Shown: positions 50,021-59,962 of the stretch, piece after piece
Layout: each line of letters opens with the position of its first letter
Numbering within the stretch: the stretch's first letter is position 1
From: Siphonodentalium dalli
Taxonomy: Eukaryota > Mollusca > Scaphopoda > Gadilida > Siphonodentaliidae
NCBI GenBank assembly: GCA_032622095.1
Contig: CP136065.1
Coordinates: 212,702,151-212,766,150 of the forward strand
Direction of reading: 5' to 3'
DNA length: 64,000 bases
Notes under the pieces: model-generated
Database searches by the model: none
Seen by the model: only the letters and a program-made list of their open reading frames with translations
What the model was told of the DNA's origin: nothing
Translations under genes and position numbers: made by a program

Positions 50021-50639
50021 TCTATTATATATTTTGGAAGATCTGTGTGTCTGGGTGTGTGTGTGTGTGTGTGTGTGTGTTCGCGATGAACTCGAAAACG
50101 GCCGACCCGATTTCGATAAAACTTGGTATGTGGGGGTATTTTCGGCCGGGGGGGGGGGGTGACATAGGCCTATTAATTTGCCCGTGCGACGTGACCTTGA
50201 CCTTGAAATCGGATAATTTCAAGGTCAAACTCTCGAATATCACGGGATTTCGATGAAACTTGGTATGTGGGGGTACTTTCGTATGGGGAGTCTCATAAGC
50301 ATATTCATTTGCCCGTGCGACATGACCTTGACCTTGAAATCGGGTCAATTCAATGTCAAATCGCCAATTTTGATGGGATTTCGACGAAATTTTATACATA
50401 GGGTTACTTTTGTCCACTGTGTGTTTTGGACGGGTCGAATCGTGACCCCGACCTGACCTTGACCTTCAAAATGATCAATTCAAGTTCAAATCGGGTAAAA
50501 TCGGATGGATTTCGACGGGCACGTTTGTCGGGTAGTTTTGTCCGGGCAGTGTTTTGGACTGGTCAAATCGTTTCCCCATTTGACCTTCAAAATGGACAAT
50601 TCAAGGTCAAAGCCCGGACGAAGTCGGGTCACCTTCTAG
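50021..50639 (+). mobile_element. divergent Helitron-like unit, second subfamily
   Basis: The start TCTATTATATATTTTGGAAG and the end GCCCGGACGAAGTCGGG, CACCTT, CTAG match the termini of the array units. The interior is different: a (TG)n run (50054-50081) and two or three diverged repeats built on GATTTCGATGAAACTTGGTA and GTGACCTTGACCTTGAAATC. It begins head-to-tail on the previous CTAG and ends at TAGTATATATACC of the satellite. No coding capacity. Confidence 0.8.
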
Positions 50640-50759
50640 TAGTATATATACCAAGGAGAATATATAGTGACACCATAGTATATATACCAAGGATAATATA
50701 TAGTGACACCATATTATATATACCAAGGAGAATATATAGTGACACCATAGTGCACTTTC

Positions 50760-50796
<37 letters not shown>

Positions 50797-50822
50797 CAAT
50801 GAGAATATATAGTGACACAATA
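50640..50822. repeat. 36-bp satellite block, right edge, with (AT)n
   Basis: About four 36-bp units, the last interrupted by (AT)n at 50763-50792. Unique sequence starts after ...GTGACACAATAG. Confidence 0.9.
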
Positions 50823-52170
50823 GTTATGTCCTTGCACCTCCCATCGTATGTTGCTGATGTAGATATCATTAAACTTTTGGAGAAATTGCAAGTGACAGTG
50901 ATATCTGCTATACGAATGTGCTATTACAAGGAGCGAGATATGTGAGTAGTAAGGACAGAGTGACATCGAGGGCAGGGGTGGCCCAGGGTGTACAGCACGA
51001 GCCCAGGGTGGGCCAGATTCCGCACGAGTTCTTGGCTTCTAAGGACAGAGTAGTACACACTGTACACACTGTATTTAGAAGAAAAACCGAGAAATAGGTC
51101 AGCGAATTGTGCTACTTTACCAGTGCATTTTTAACAAAAGCGAAAGTCTTCGAATATATATTCGTTGTGTGAAATTAGCAGTTCTTGGTACCGAAAGGGA
51201 CAAAAAAGAAAATAATAATTTAAACTTCTCATATATAATCCTTTTTTATTTTTGTCGTCTCTTAATAATTACCCAGTCTCCATATACAATGAAGATTATT
51301 ATTTCTGAAATTCAAGATTTTTCACCAGATAGATCCAGAGAAATACTTTGTAGAAAATCTCTTGCCCTTTCTGGCTGGATTTATGCAAAACATGCTCTCC
51401 CCTTTAATTTTGGAAAGAGAAACTATATGATGATGGTTAACTATATGATGATGGTAAACTATATGATGATGCTATCAGCTATATGATGATGGTAAATCAT
51501 ATGGAGGAATCAACCAATCGTGCAACAGGATGGCCAACATGAAAACATGTTATTTTTACTATTTTTACCGTCGAAAAACATTGATTAAATATTACGATAT
51601 CGTGCTGTTGGTTAGATGAAATGAATTGTTTATACATAGAAGTAACTTAATTTACGATATTTTGAGAAGAATGTATACTTTGACGCGATAGAATTTGGTG
51701 AACTTTTTGGAAACCCGTGAATGTAATATTTTTATGAGTGAACATACCAAGATGAGGGCGCATTTCGGCAACTTTTAACCGTCATATCCAGGTGGCCACA
51801 AACAATATCCACATACCACGGCTCAATGTCCACATAACATAGCACGGTTCAATCCACATAGCACGGTTCGAAAGAACATATATAAAGATATAGAAACTGC
51901 GTGCACCATGCAACATGCACATTCTATAGAATAATGAACACAGTTGTTTATGAATAGATTGACCTTCCGCAGAAAGCTAAGCTTGTGTTAGAACCGCCTC
52001 TGGAATTTGAACAGAAAACTTGCATGGCTTAAATGGAACTTAGTCAATGAGATTTTCCAATGAAACGTCCCAACATAATTATAGGTTAATATATAGTCGA
52101 ATGACTGCTATTTCATATAATCCATGCACATATTATTAAGAAAACCTTAGCGAAAGATTACCAGTCAATA
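50823..52170. other. no gene seen; short tandem repeats
   Basis: A 125-codon open frame (51109-51486) has no recognisable similarity and ends in a repeat-coded MMMVNY run, so it is not called. A short repeat based on AACTATATGATGATGG occurs 3-4 times at about 51420-51500. Near 51795-51870 there are about four units of the 21-bp satellite that forms the main array at 55697-57199. Confidence 0.5.
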
Positions 52171-52354
52171 TGAGTTGCGGCCATATTGGATCTATCCAGC
52201 CCAGTTCCGTGTTTTAGTGCTACATGTCAAAGTTCTGGAGTGTCATTCCATATATGCAGCTTTGAATATTCATGAATTCCATTTACTACTCCAGAAATGA
52301 CCTGTAGCACTAAAACGGAACGGGGCTGGATTTATCCAATATGGCCGCGACTCA
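52171..52354. mobile_element. foldback/MITE, ~70-bp inverted arms
   Basis: The left arm (52171-52242) and right arm (52288-52354) are imperfect reverse complements: GGCCATATTGGAT, TTTTAGTGCTACA and TTCTGGAGT on the left, mirrored on the right. The loop is ~45 bp. No clear target duplication. Confidence 0.8.
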
Positions 52355-52484
52355 GTGACAAGGCGTACATGATATAAGTACCCGTTCCAAATGACTATAG
52401 CTTTATGTACTGCATTGAAAGTACTCAATTATCCGTGACGAAATCACCGATTTACCCTTCCACGTCGGACGCGTGCATTCACAA

Positions 52485-52675
52485 TTAACCCTTTATGGAG
52501 CCTCAGACAAAGAGAACTATGCGCTGATTAATGTCGTCTGCTTGGGTCCATGTGAGGCTCCATACGGGAGTGTGACTGTTAACCCTTTATGGAGCCCCAG
52601 ATAGAGAGAACGATGCACGGATGAATGTCGTCTGCTTGGTTCCGTGTGAGGCGCGATCCACACGGGAGTGTTATA
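52485..52675. repeat. tandem 94-bp hairpin module, two copies
   Basis: TTAACCCTTTATGGAGCC begins copies at 52485 and 52579. In copy 1, TGGAGCCTCA (52496-52505) and TGAGGCTCCA (52553-52562) form perfect 10-bp arms enclosing AATGTCGTCTGCTTGG. A related module lies at about 62007-62078. Confidence 0.8.
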
Positions 52676-52709
52676 TGTGTTAATTGTCAGACAGATGCAA
52701 TGTCTACAA

Positions 52710-53785
52710 TCACATGATCGAACATTTCGTCAAGGTATGAGGGACCGAACCGAACAATTTAAATTTTTCATCGCTAACGTCTCTCACAACCTGGTCGCGA
52801 ACTCGCTCCTTCTGTTCAGCAATATCTTGTTCCAATTCCGTTATTCTGTCCTGATACTCCCTCTCCATGGCCTGATTAGCTTCAAGAATATCATTTTTGA
52901 TGGCTTCGAGTTTTTTATTTTTCTTTTCTTTCCATTCAAGTTGGCGTTTATCCTCACAGTCCTCTGTGCGAATGTTTTCCTCACCATCGTCGGTCACAAC
53001 CTGGTCGCGAACTCGCTTCTGCTTCTCGGCAAATATTTGGTCCAATTTCGTTACTCTATCCCGATACTCTTCCTCTCTGGACAGATTTGCTTCAAGAACA
53101 CTCTTTTTGATGGCTTCGATTTCCATATTCTTCTTTTCTTCCAGATCACGTTTACGTGTATCCTCCTCTGCGCGTATGGCCTTTTCGGCAGCTGTATAAA
53201 CCTTGTGGGAATAACATTTCCCGCCATTACGTTCCACGAGAGCATGAACAAGGTCAATGAGATCACGTGACTGTTGCTTTTTCTCTTCAACGTCTGCTCG
53301 GTTATTAAAGGCAATGTACTTGTTCTCACAATCTATAAGCAAGTTTCTAAGAGAGTCTGGAGCTTCCTTCAGATAATCATCTATGGATATTCCATCTGCG
53401 TCAAGATCATCTTTCCTCGCGAACAGGACTATCATGTATCTCATAACGTCTTGGCCGAATGTTTCCTTTATCAGATTAACAGTGTCAATCTCTTCCTGTG
53501 TGAATCGGTCGGGTTTGACAACGATGATGAAAGCGTGAGGACCCGGAACTGACATGGCTATGCACTTGACTACTTCCTTCACGGTGATGTCGTTGGACAT
53601 AAGGTTGTCAAAGAATCCGGGGGTGTCTACAACTCGGACCGATGCATTGAATCCAACACTAGAGAATATCGTCACCGAACGAGCGGATTTTCGCGATTCG
53701 AAAGCTTTTTCGCCCAAGATGGTGTTCGCTGTGGCACTTTTCCCGACTCCCGTCTTACCCAGCAATACCATTCTCATCTCATGTT
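52710..53785 (-). CDS. GIMAP: GIMAP/AIG1-family GTPase, last exon
   Basis: GTPase of the immunity-associated (GIMAP/IAN/AIG1) family, which binds GTP on membranes and acts in immune and cell-survival pathways. From the Met at 53777, 355 residues are open. G1 GKTGVGKS is at 7-14, the Thr of SVT at 36 (G2), DTPG at 51-54 (G3), the family-specific VPGPHAFIIVVKPDRFTQEE at 77-96, RKDDL at 121-125 (G4) and FNNR at 157-160 (G5). Residues ~200-335 are a charged coiled coil made of two ~70-residue repeats, each ending RVRDQVV. The frame is open upstream (H-E-M) to a likely splice acceptor (pyrimidine tract then CAG, AG at 53786-53787), so a short first exon should lie further up; it was not found. No disruptions; no nearby AATAAA. 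Many invertebrates carry expanded GIMAP families. Confidence 0.95.
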
Positions 53786-53802
53786 CTGATGGGTAGAAAA
53801 AA
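53786..53802 (-). other. 3' splice site of the GIMAP-like gene
   Basis: On the minus strand CTTTTTTTCTACCCATCAG precedes AACATGAGATGAG. The pyrimidine tract and CAG fit a eukaryotic acceptor, and the exon frame stays open across it. Confidence 0.6.
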
Positions 53803-53937
53803 AGTATGATTTAGAGAGTTATATAATAGTATACGACTGAATCGGCAAGATCGCATTCAGTCTTATTAAGAAGGCGCCCCATTCGTGAATTTTCAAAAAC
53901 AAATCTCAATTTCAAACTATTTTAACATCGCAATTTA

Positions 53938-54500
53938 TTACATGATCCTACCCTTATTCCATTCAATAAACCCATTCTATAAATTGTGATATTAAACGTT
54001 CGTTTAATAACAGGAAATAGTTCCAGGTGACCTTTGACTTCCGGTGTATCGTCTGTTTACATTCCGTACGCTACGACTCAAAATACTATGGCTTCCAATA
54101 CGTTTCCAACAACTATAATGAATAAAGAGTTTGAAAAGTTATGTCATTGAATATGCCAGAGTCTTTATTATCTGGGACTATTTCTTTACGCGGGCAAACA
54201 ACGCATAGTTATGTGATACGTCATTGCATGCCTTCAGTTATAGAAGAATGTTAGTTTCGCGTCCCATTTGTTAATTTAAGTATATGTCTTGTCGAGGTTT
54301 TGGATCATATAATAAATAGAATCTACAACTCGTCCCCAGTTTATAGCGAAATTTACAAAACTCGTTCAGAAAATTAGGTCTGGACCTCGCCTACCTAATT
54401 TACTGGACTCGTTTTGTAAATTCCGCTATAAACTGGGGACTCGTTGTAGATCCTCTATTTATAAAATGGGTTTATGGAATGGAATAAGGTTAGATTCATG
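53938..54500. mobile_element. nested inverted-repeat element (MITE-like)
   Basis: Outer ends: ACATGATCCTACCCTTATTC (about 53940) mirrors the right end at about 54455-54497 (ATGGAATGGAATAAGG...CATGTC), ~45 bp at good identity. Inside, a second pair of ~60-bp arms (about 54320-54380 and 54392-54452, with CCCCAGTTTATAGCG and its complement) forms a large hairpin. No ORF and no clear target duplication. Confidence 0.75.
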
Positions 54501-55696
54501 TCATAAATATATGTTATATAACTCATTTTCATTGCAGATAATAATCATTGTACGTAATATTATTGCAACGCCACATATTAATTAATAGTTTAACGTAATT
54601 TGTGTAAAATTTGTGGCACAACAGCACTGTATTGTTTATATATTGACCACGGTGTATACCTAATGATGTATAACAGCACTGTAGTGTTTATATATATTGA
54701 CCACGGTGTATACCTAATTAGGATGTAATTCATTCTTTGGTTCGTTTCGAAATTTTAGATAGATCTGTCGAAAAAAAATATTCTATTTCTATTCCAGACA
54801 ATGTAATATTGGATCGTAACGGATTATTGTTTCCATATGTATTTTATTTTGTACTTGCAATTACTGTTAGTTCTATTGTTCCAATATTCGGAACAAACGA
54901 CTGGATAGCTCTCATTTGTATATATTGTATGTACCATGTATAATGGCTGAGAATAAAGCACTACGTACGTGCCTTTATAAATAGGGGACACGACCAGGTA
55001 GTGATAAGTATCTTCGCATGGATTTCACAATAACATCAGGGGCTGTCAGATATGTAATTTTGGAACATATCAGAGCGAAGGCCACTGCATTTGTTCCGCA
55101 AATTGGCAATTTGACCATCGCAAAGAAACGGCGATAAAGCAGCAGGGTGCCCGATTAGGAATAGAATGATCACAGGTTGCATGTAACGTAACGGGACAGA
55201 TATTCCGCGAATTGCCATGCTGTGGCTCTATAAAAATAACTGGATAACAGATACGGATACTGTAGAACATATGTTGAAGCCCAAATGATTTCTTCAAATT
55301 TAACCAAGATGAATTTGATCAAAACCAGAATAATTGGCTCAAAATCAATGGGTTTTATCAAAATCAATTATTTTTTATCAAAATCAGTTAGACAATAATT
55401 TTAAGAGTGTATACAGATGCATCTATAAGAATTATAAGAATTATAAGAGTATACAGATGCATCTATAAGAATTATAAGAATTTTCGCATTAGGTTTCTGG
55501 CACATTGTAGTTTTTTATTCCAAAATATCTTCAAAAGAATTCCTGGAAATTTTTCGAGTTGAACGTACCCTTTGTTCCTGATCGTAATATGTCCCAACAT
55601 CCATCATTGAACGCGCCTCAAAAACACAATTTATTCTTGTATAACAACCCTCGTTTCAATTAATGAAAATTGTCAATGTGTGTCAAAATTGTAAAC
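54501..55696. other. no gene seen; two small tandem duplications
   Basis: A ~50-bp duplication with TATATTGACCACGGTGTATA lies at about 54620-54720. A ~40-bp duplication with GTATACAGATGCATCTATAA lies at about 55408-55484. Short frames at 55036-55367 and 54737-54943 have no recognised similarity. Confidence 0.6.
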
Positions 55697-57199
55697 AATA
55701 TCCACATATCACGGTTCAATATCCACATAGCACGGTTCAATATCAACATAGCCCGGTTCAATATCTACATAGCACGGTTCAATATCCACATAGCACGGTT
55801 CAATATCAACATAGCCCGGTTCAATATCTACATAGCACGGTTTAATATTCACATAGCACGGTTCAATATCTAGCACGGTTCAATATCCACATAGCACGGT
55901 TCAATATCAACATAGCACGGTTCAATATCTACATAGCCCGGTACAATATCTACATAGCACGGTTCAATATCTACATAGCACGGTTCAATATCCACATATA
56001 TAACACGGTTCAATACCCATATAGCACGGTTCAATATCTAGATAGCACGGTTCAATATTCACATAGCACGGTCCAATATTCACACAGCACGGTTCAATAT
56101 CCACATAGCACGGTCCAATATTCACACAGCACGGTTCAATATCCACATAGCACGGTTCAATATCCACATAGCACGGTTCAATATCCACATAGCACGGTTC
56201 AATATCCACATATCACGGTTCAATATCCACATAGCACGGTTCAATATCCATATAGCACGGTTCAATATCCACATATCACGGTTCAATATCCACATATCAC
56301 GGTTCAATATCCACATATCACGGTTCAATATCCACATAGCACGGTTCAATATCCACATATCACGGTTCAATATCCACATATCACGGTTCAATATCCACAT
56401 TTCAATATCCACATATCACGGTTCAATATACACATATCACGGTTCAATATCCACATATCGCGGTTCAATGTCCACATAACACGGTTCAATATCCACATAT
56501 CACGGTTCAATATCCACATAGCACGGTTCAATATCCATATAGCACGGTTCAATATTCACATAGCACGGTTCAATATCCACATAGCATGGTTCAATGGCCA
56601 CATATCACGGTTCAATATCCACATAGCATGGTTCAATAACCACATATCACGGTTCAATATCCACATAGCATGGTTCAATGTCCACATATCACGGTTCAAT
56701 ATTCACATAGCACTATTCAATATCCACACAGCATGGTTCAATGTCAACATATCACGGTTCAATATCCACATATCACGGTTCAATATCCACATATCACGGT
56801 TCAATATCCACATAGCACGGTTCAATATCCACATAGCATGATTCAATGTCCACATATCACGGTTCAATATCCACATAGTACGGTTCAATATCCACATAGC
56901 ATGGTTCAATGTCCACATTTCACGGTTCAATATTCACATAGCACGGTTCAATATCCACATATCACGGTTCAATATTCACAAAGCACGGTTCAATATCCAC
57001 ATATCACGGTTCAATATCCACATAGCATGGTTCAATGTCCACATATCACGATTCAATATCAACATAGCACGGTTCAATATCCACATATAACGGTTCAATA
57101 TCCACATATCACGGTTCAATATCCAAAGAGCATGGTGCAATGTCCACATATCACGGTTCAATATCCACATAGCACGGTTCAATATCCACATATCACGGT
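55697..57199. repeat. 21-bp satellite, ~72 copies
   Basis: The unit is AATATCCACATAGCACGGTTC, with main variants TATCACGG, AGCATGG and TCAATGTCC. The period is exactly 21, so all frames repeat every 7 codons and some stay open for 200 codons on both strands; these are not genes. A few units lie at about 51795-51870, on the other side of the GIMAP-like gene. Confidence 0.95.
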
Positions 57200-57251
57200 T
57201 TGGATGATAAACTCGCGTGTAATGATCGTTTATATTGATTTCGTGTTTTTA

Positions 57252-57512
57252 TCATATCAGTTTCTCGTTCTGGACAGGGCCCTTTTCTAAATGAGGTTCT
57301 AGCTTTCCGATATAAACGTCTGGCGCGAAGGCAATCCGCGGTAAACCAAGGCATCTTTTTTTAACATGTTTCGTGTTCCTTTGTACGACGCGTCGCGTTC
57401 CGAGTGTATTGACGGCCGTTTCGTTAAAAACAGTTTTCAAAAGTTCATTTGCATCAGATATATCATTCGGTGATACAGAATGTCTATCCTCAAGTTCATC
57501 CAAGAAACACAA
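57252..57512 (-). pseudogene. LINE-E linker after endonuclease
   Basis: The frame reads FNETAVNTLGTRRVV and HVKKRCLGLPRIAFAPDVYI, the variant of the region leading to the RT. It is in a different frame from the endonuclease (frameshift near 57500). Confidence 0.6.
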
Positions 57513-58440
57513 CTAAATTATCTATGGCTCGCATATCGAGGTTTTCAGAAAACTTATCGGACAACTCCGCATTCCATGGGTTAACACGGACTGTCGGTGA
57601 CCCAGACTGATTAATCCCTTCAGGCATGTCGCTCAGCCTTCGGTCAAGCACATTCTGGGTCAGCAATAATCCGATAGAGATTGTTCCGTGCACATCAGAT
57701 AAACAGCTGTCGTGTTTGCCGACTGCGAAATATCGGATATGGGTCAGTGCGCTTTCGCTAAACAACATATAGTCTACGACACTTACATTTCTACAGGTCA
57801 CTTGACCAATACCATTATCGAATCCCAACCTACCATTCGCAATGTATAAATCTGTGGACTTGCAGATATCAATAAGTCGGTACCCAAAATTATTCGTTTT
57901 AGGGTCTTGAGATGCCCTCTTTGGGAGAGTTTTAGAAAAGTCATTTTCTGATGGAAGGTGATCAATGAGTTTTGCCGTTCTGGAATTAAAGTCACCTATC
58001 AGTAATATATTTTCGCCTAAATTTTTGACATCTACTATTGAACTGTAAATATCAACAAAACAATTGCTTGAACTATAAGTAGTTCCCTTGGGGGGCACAT
58101 ATACATTTCCAATGAACACTGGACATGAATTCCCAATTTTGAACCATACTATATACTCTGAGTGTATGTCAACAGTTTGCACAAGGTCAGAAATTTGATC
58201 TTTTACGAAAACTGCAATTCCACCGGATCTATACCTTGCCAATGTTTGCCGATTTTGTATATTTAATAGTTTAAAACCTGATATTTTCACATCGTCGGCA
58301 TCATCAGTCTTGCATTCTTGGAAACATAAAATGTCATATGTTGATACACAATCAATAAATTCTGGATCAATAAGTTTTGAAATAATACCACCAACATTCA
58401 ATGACAGAATATGTAATTTTGTATGGTGAGTATTAAAAGT
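57496..58440 (-). pseudogene. LINE-E APE-type endonuclease
   Basis: A 301-codon frame from Met 58401, open further up in the same frame (HILSLNVGGI) to about 58440. Numbering from that Met: catalytic Glu in CFQECK (27-31), SGGIAVFV (59-66), LLIGDFNSRTA (133-143), SVVDYML (207-213), and HDSCLSDVHGTI (230-241), where SDVH replaces the usual SDH. It is a DNA-nicking domain for target-primed reverse transcription. All main motifs are readable, so it is well preserved; the frame breaks before the RT. Confidence 0.88.
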
Positions 58441-58649
58441 CCCACAATCCTATGACATCTCATCATCATCGAGAGCCTTAAACATCCCCTCGGTATATCG
58501 ATAAGAAGGCTTTTCATTTGGTTCAACCTGTTGATTGTTTATAAATATTCTGTCCCCTACCACTCTGGCCTCTTTTCCAGCTTGTTTGGCATCCTTTCTC
58601 ATGGATAGAAGAACATTTTTTCTATAATCCTGGTATTCCTTAGGATATT

Positions 58650-59072
58650 TTTTTTTTTTTTTTTAATATTTTTATTGCGACAAAATATATAGTCTTACAA
58701 AACATAACGTTGACATTACACATGGTAGATTTGTATCAATAGAAATTCAGGAATATTGTATTGTGTAATATAATTTAACTTGTCATTTTCCCCCCATAAT
58801 TTTGGACCCGGGTGGGGAAGGGGGGGGGGGGGGGGCAAAAGAAAAAACGACCAATGTTTTATTCACTATTCTATATATAACGATGTATACTATAAGTTAT
58901 TGTTCAAGTTTGTATTGTATATTGCTGTTATTTGGAATCAGAAAATTGGATCTCTAATATTAATTATGTTACACCAGCAGCATATATATTTGATTGCCGA
59001 AAACCAATGTCAGGGTGTGTTGGTGCGTTACGCAGGTTTTAGGGTTGGCATGTGCAGTCACACATTAAATTA
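58650..59072 (-). mobile_element. poly(A) retro-insert in LINE-E ORF1
   Basis: An insert of 423 bp is flanked by the 15-bp duplication ATTCCTTAGGATATT (58635-58649 and 59073-59087). On the minus strand it ends GTCGCAATAAAAATATT followed by an A-run, that is, a polyadenylation signal plus tail. No coding frame is recognised. It is probably a 5'-truncated LINE 3' UTR or a processed transcript placed by LINE machinery. Confidence 0.85.
58820..58835 (+). repeat. poly-G run (16 G) in retro-insert
   Basis: Sixteen consecutive G, preceded by GGGTGGGGAA; G-quadruplex potential on the plus strand. Confidence 0.9.
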
Positions 59073-59491
59073 ATTCCTTAGGATATTGCTGGGATATGAA
59101 GAATGGTGGTTTCAGTGTTCCAGCCCTTTTTCTCACCATTTCCTGTTGATTATAGTGAACGAATCGGGCTATTATTGGTCGATGTTTATCACGACCTCCC
59201 TTTTTGTCACCGAGCCTATGAACATTGCCGAAAGTGATGTGTTCCTTTAATTTCAGTTCATCTTTAAGAAACCCCCGCAGGACGTCTTCTGTGGAAACTT
59301 TATCTTTTTCGATTTCTGCTATTCCCGAAAAGATTAGATTATATTTCATACTCCTTGCTTGTAAGTCGACTATACGCTCTTTAGCTTTGACATTTTCGAT
59401 GCGGACAGTGTCCATTTCGGCCATCATTCTGCTTTGTTTACGCTCAAGGCGGTCGACTGTAGTTGACAAATCCGATTGATTATTAATCACA

Positions 59492-59962
59492 TCATTGATC
59501 TTCTGTGTGGCTCAAATGACATTTAACTCTCCTTATGCACCTTAGGTGAAAATAACACGACTTCAACAAATTGTTAACTGTCACGGTCATCGACATAGTA
59601 TTATCAAAATAGGAGCCCAGGTTTCGAATTTCCGAACTTGAGTCAATTATAGAGTCAGCAAGCTGAATTTGAAATTTGGCGTCTGCTTGTCCATTTACAG
59701 TCTCTGACAACACTTTCAACGAATATCGAGATCCTATCACAAGAAATTCTGACTTATCATCGTTAAGTTTGAGTTTATTTAGTTCCATCCAATTTTTAAT
59801 ATCCAGGTAACATTGTTGAAGGCGAGCTTTGGCGAGATGGTAACCGTGTGACTCATTTCTAGAAAACTCGATGTATATTTGAGTGTTATCCGCGTACATA
59901 TGATATTTTACACGAATGTATTCGACAATGGCTCTGTATGTTTTCGGTTCGGAATGGCACAC
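59492..59962 (-). pseudogene. L2-c RT fragment with YADN in place of YADD
   Basis: The minus-strand frame carries KYHMYADNTQIYIEF, LQQCYLDIKNWMELNKLKLN, DDKSEFLVIGS and RNLGSYFDNTMSM, clearly L2/CR1-type RT palm and thumb. The second catalytic Asp is changed to Asn (YADN). About the first 15 residues fall in palindrome P1, so the element is cut there; the 3' side is cut by LINE-E at 59491. Confidence 0.85.

Larger units (their letters stand above)
21001..50822. repeat. ~30 kb compound array: 36-bp satellite plus Helitron-like units
   Basis: Two repeats alternate. (1) A 36-bp satellite, core AGTATATATACCAAGGAG. (2) Short elements of ~300-1700 bp with fixed ends: start TCTCATATATATTTTGAAG (variants TCTTC, TCTCC), then (TCTG)n/(TATG)n, a module containing GACCGATCGGGACGAAACTT, one to about ten 122-bp repeats containing GAGATCTCGGAAACGGGTGG, then AGCCCGGACAACGTCGGGCT, CATCGG and CTAG. 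A hairpin ~6 bases before a terminal CTAG, a 5' TC and A|T junctions are the signature of Helitron-type rolling-circle elements. No Rep/helicase is encoded. About 47 units are present. Open frames here (75-252 codons, both strands) are by-products. Confidence 0.9.
57252..59490 (-). mobile_element. LINE-E, ORF1 plus endonuclease, 3'-truncated
   Basis: Minus-strand LINE with ORF1 (59490-58450, split by a retro-insert) followed directly by the APE-type endonuclease of ORF2 (58440-57496) and a linker piece (57512-57252). The RT is missing: the element stops at the edge of the 21-bp satellite. A coiled-coil/RRM ORF1 and the LNVGGI start of the endonuclease suggest an L1- or I-like group; the clade is not assigned. 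Confidence 0.85.
58450..59490 (-). pseudogene. LINE-E ORF1 (coiled coil, RRM-like, CTD), interrupted
   Basis: The first part, 59490-59088, has a coiled coil (STTVDRLERKQSRMMAEMD), then YNLIFSGIAE and VHRLGDKKGG, then RPIIARFVHYNQQEMVRKRA: the RRM-like core of L1-type ORF1p. After the insert (58650-59087) the frame resumes with QDYRKNVLLSMRKDAKQAGK and ends at a stop, 58450-58452. The N-terminus is cut where the L2-c fragment starts (59491). Confidence 0.85.

Noticed and set aside
21001-50822. CRISPR-like array of 36-bp repeats
   Set aside because: The 36-bp units are contiguous, without spacers, and the context is eukaryotic with transposons; there are no Cas genes.
51109-51486. 125-codon open frame
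   Set aside because: No similarity recognised, low complexity at the end (repeat-coded), no gene context.
52668-53270. 200-codon plus-strand frame opposite the GIMAP-like gene
   Set aside because: Shadow of the minus-strand coding sequence; hydrophobic composition comes from the complement of the charged coiled coil.
55663-57290. Open frames of 60-206 codons in the 21-bp satellite
   Set aside because: Period 21 is divisible by three, so frames stay open automatically on both strands.
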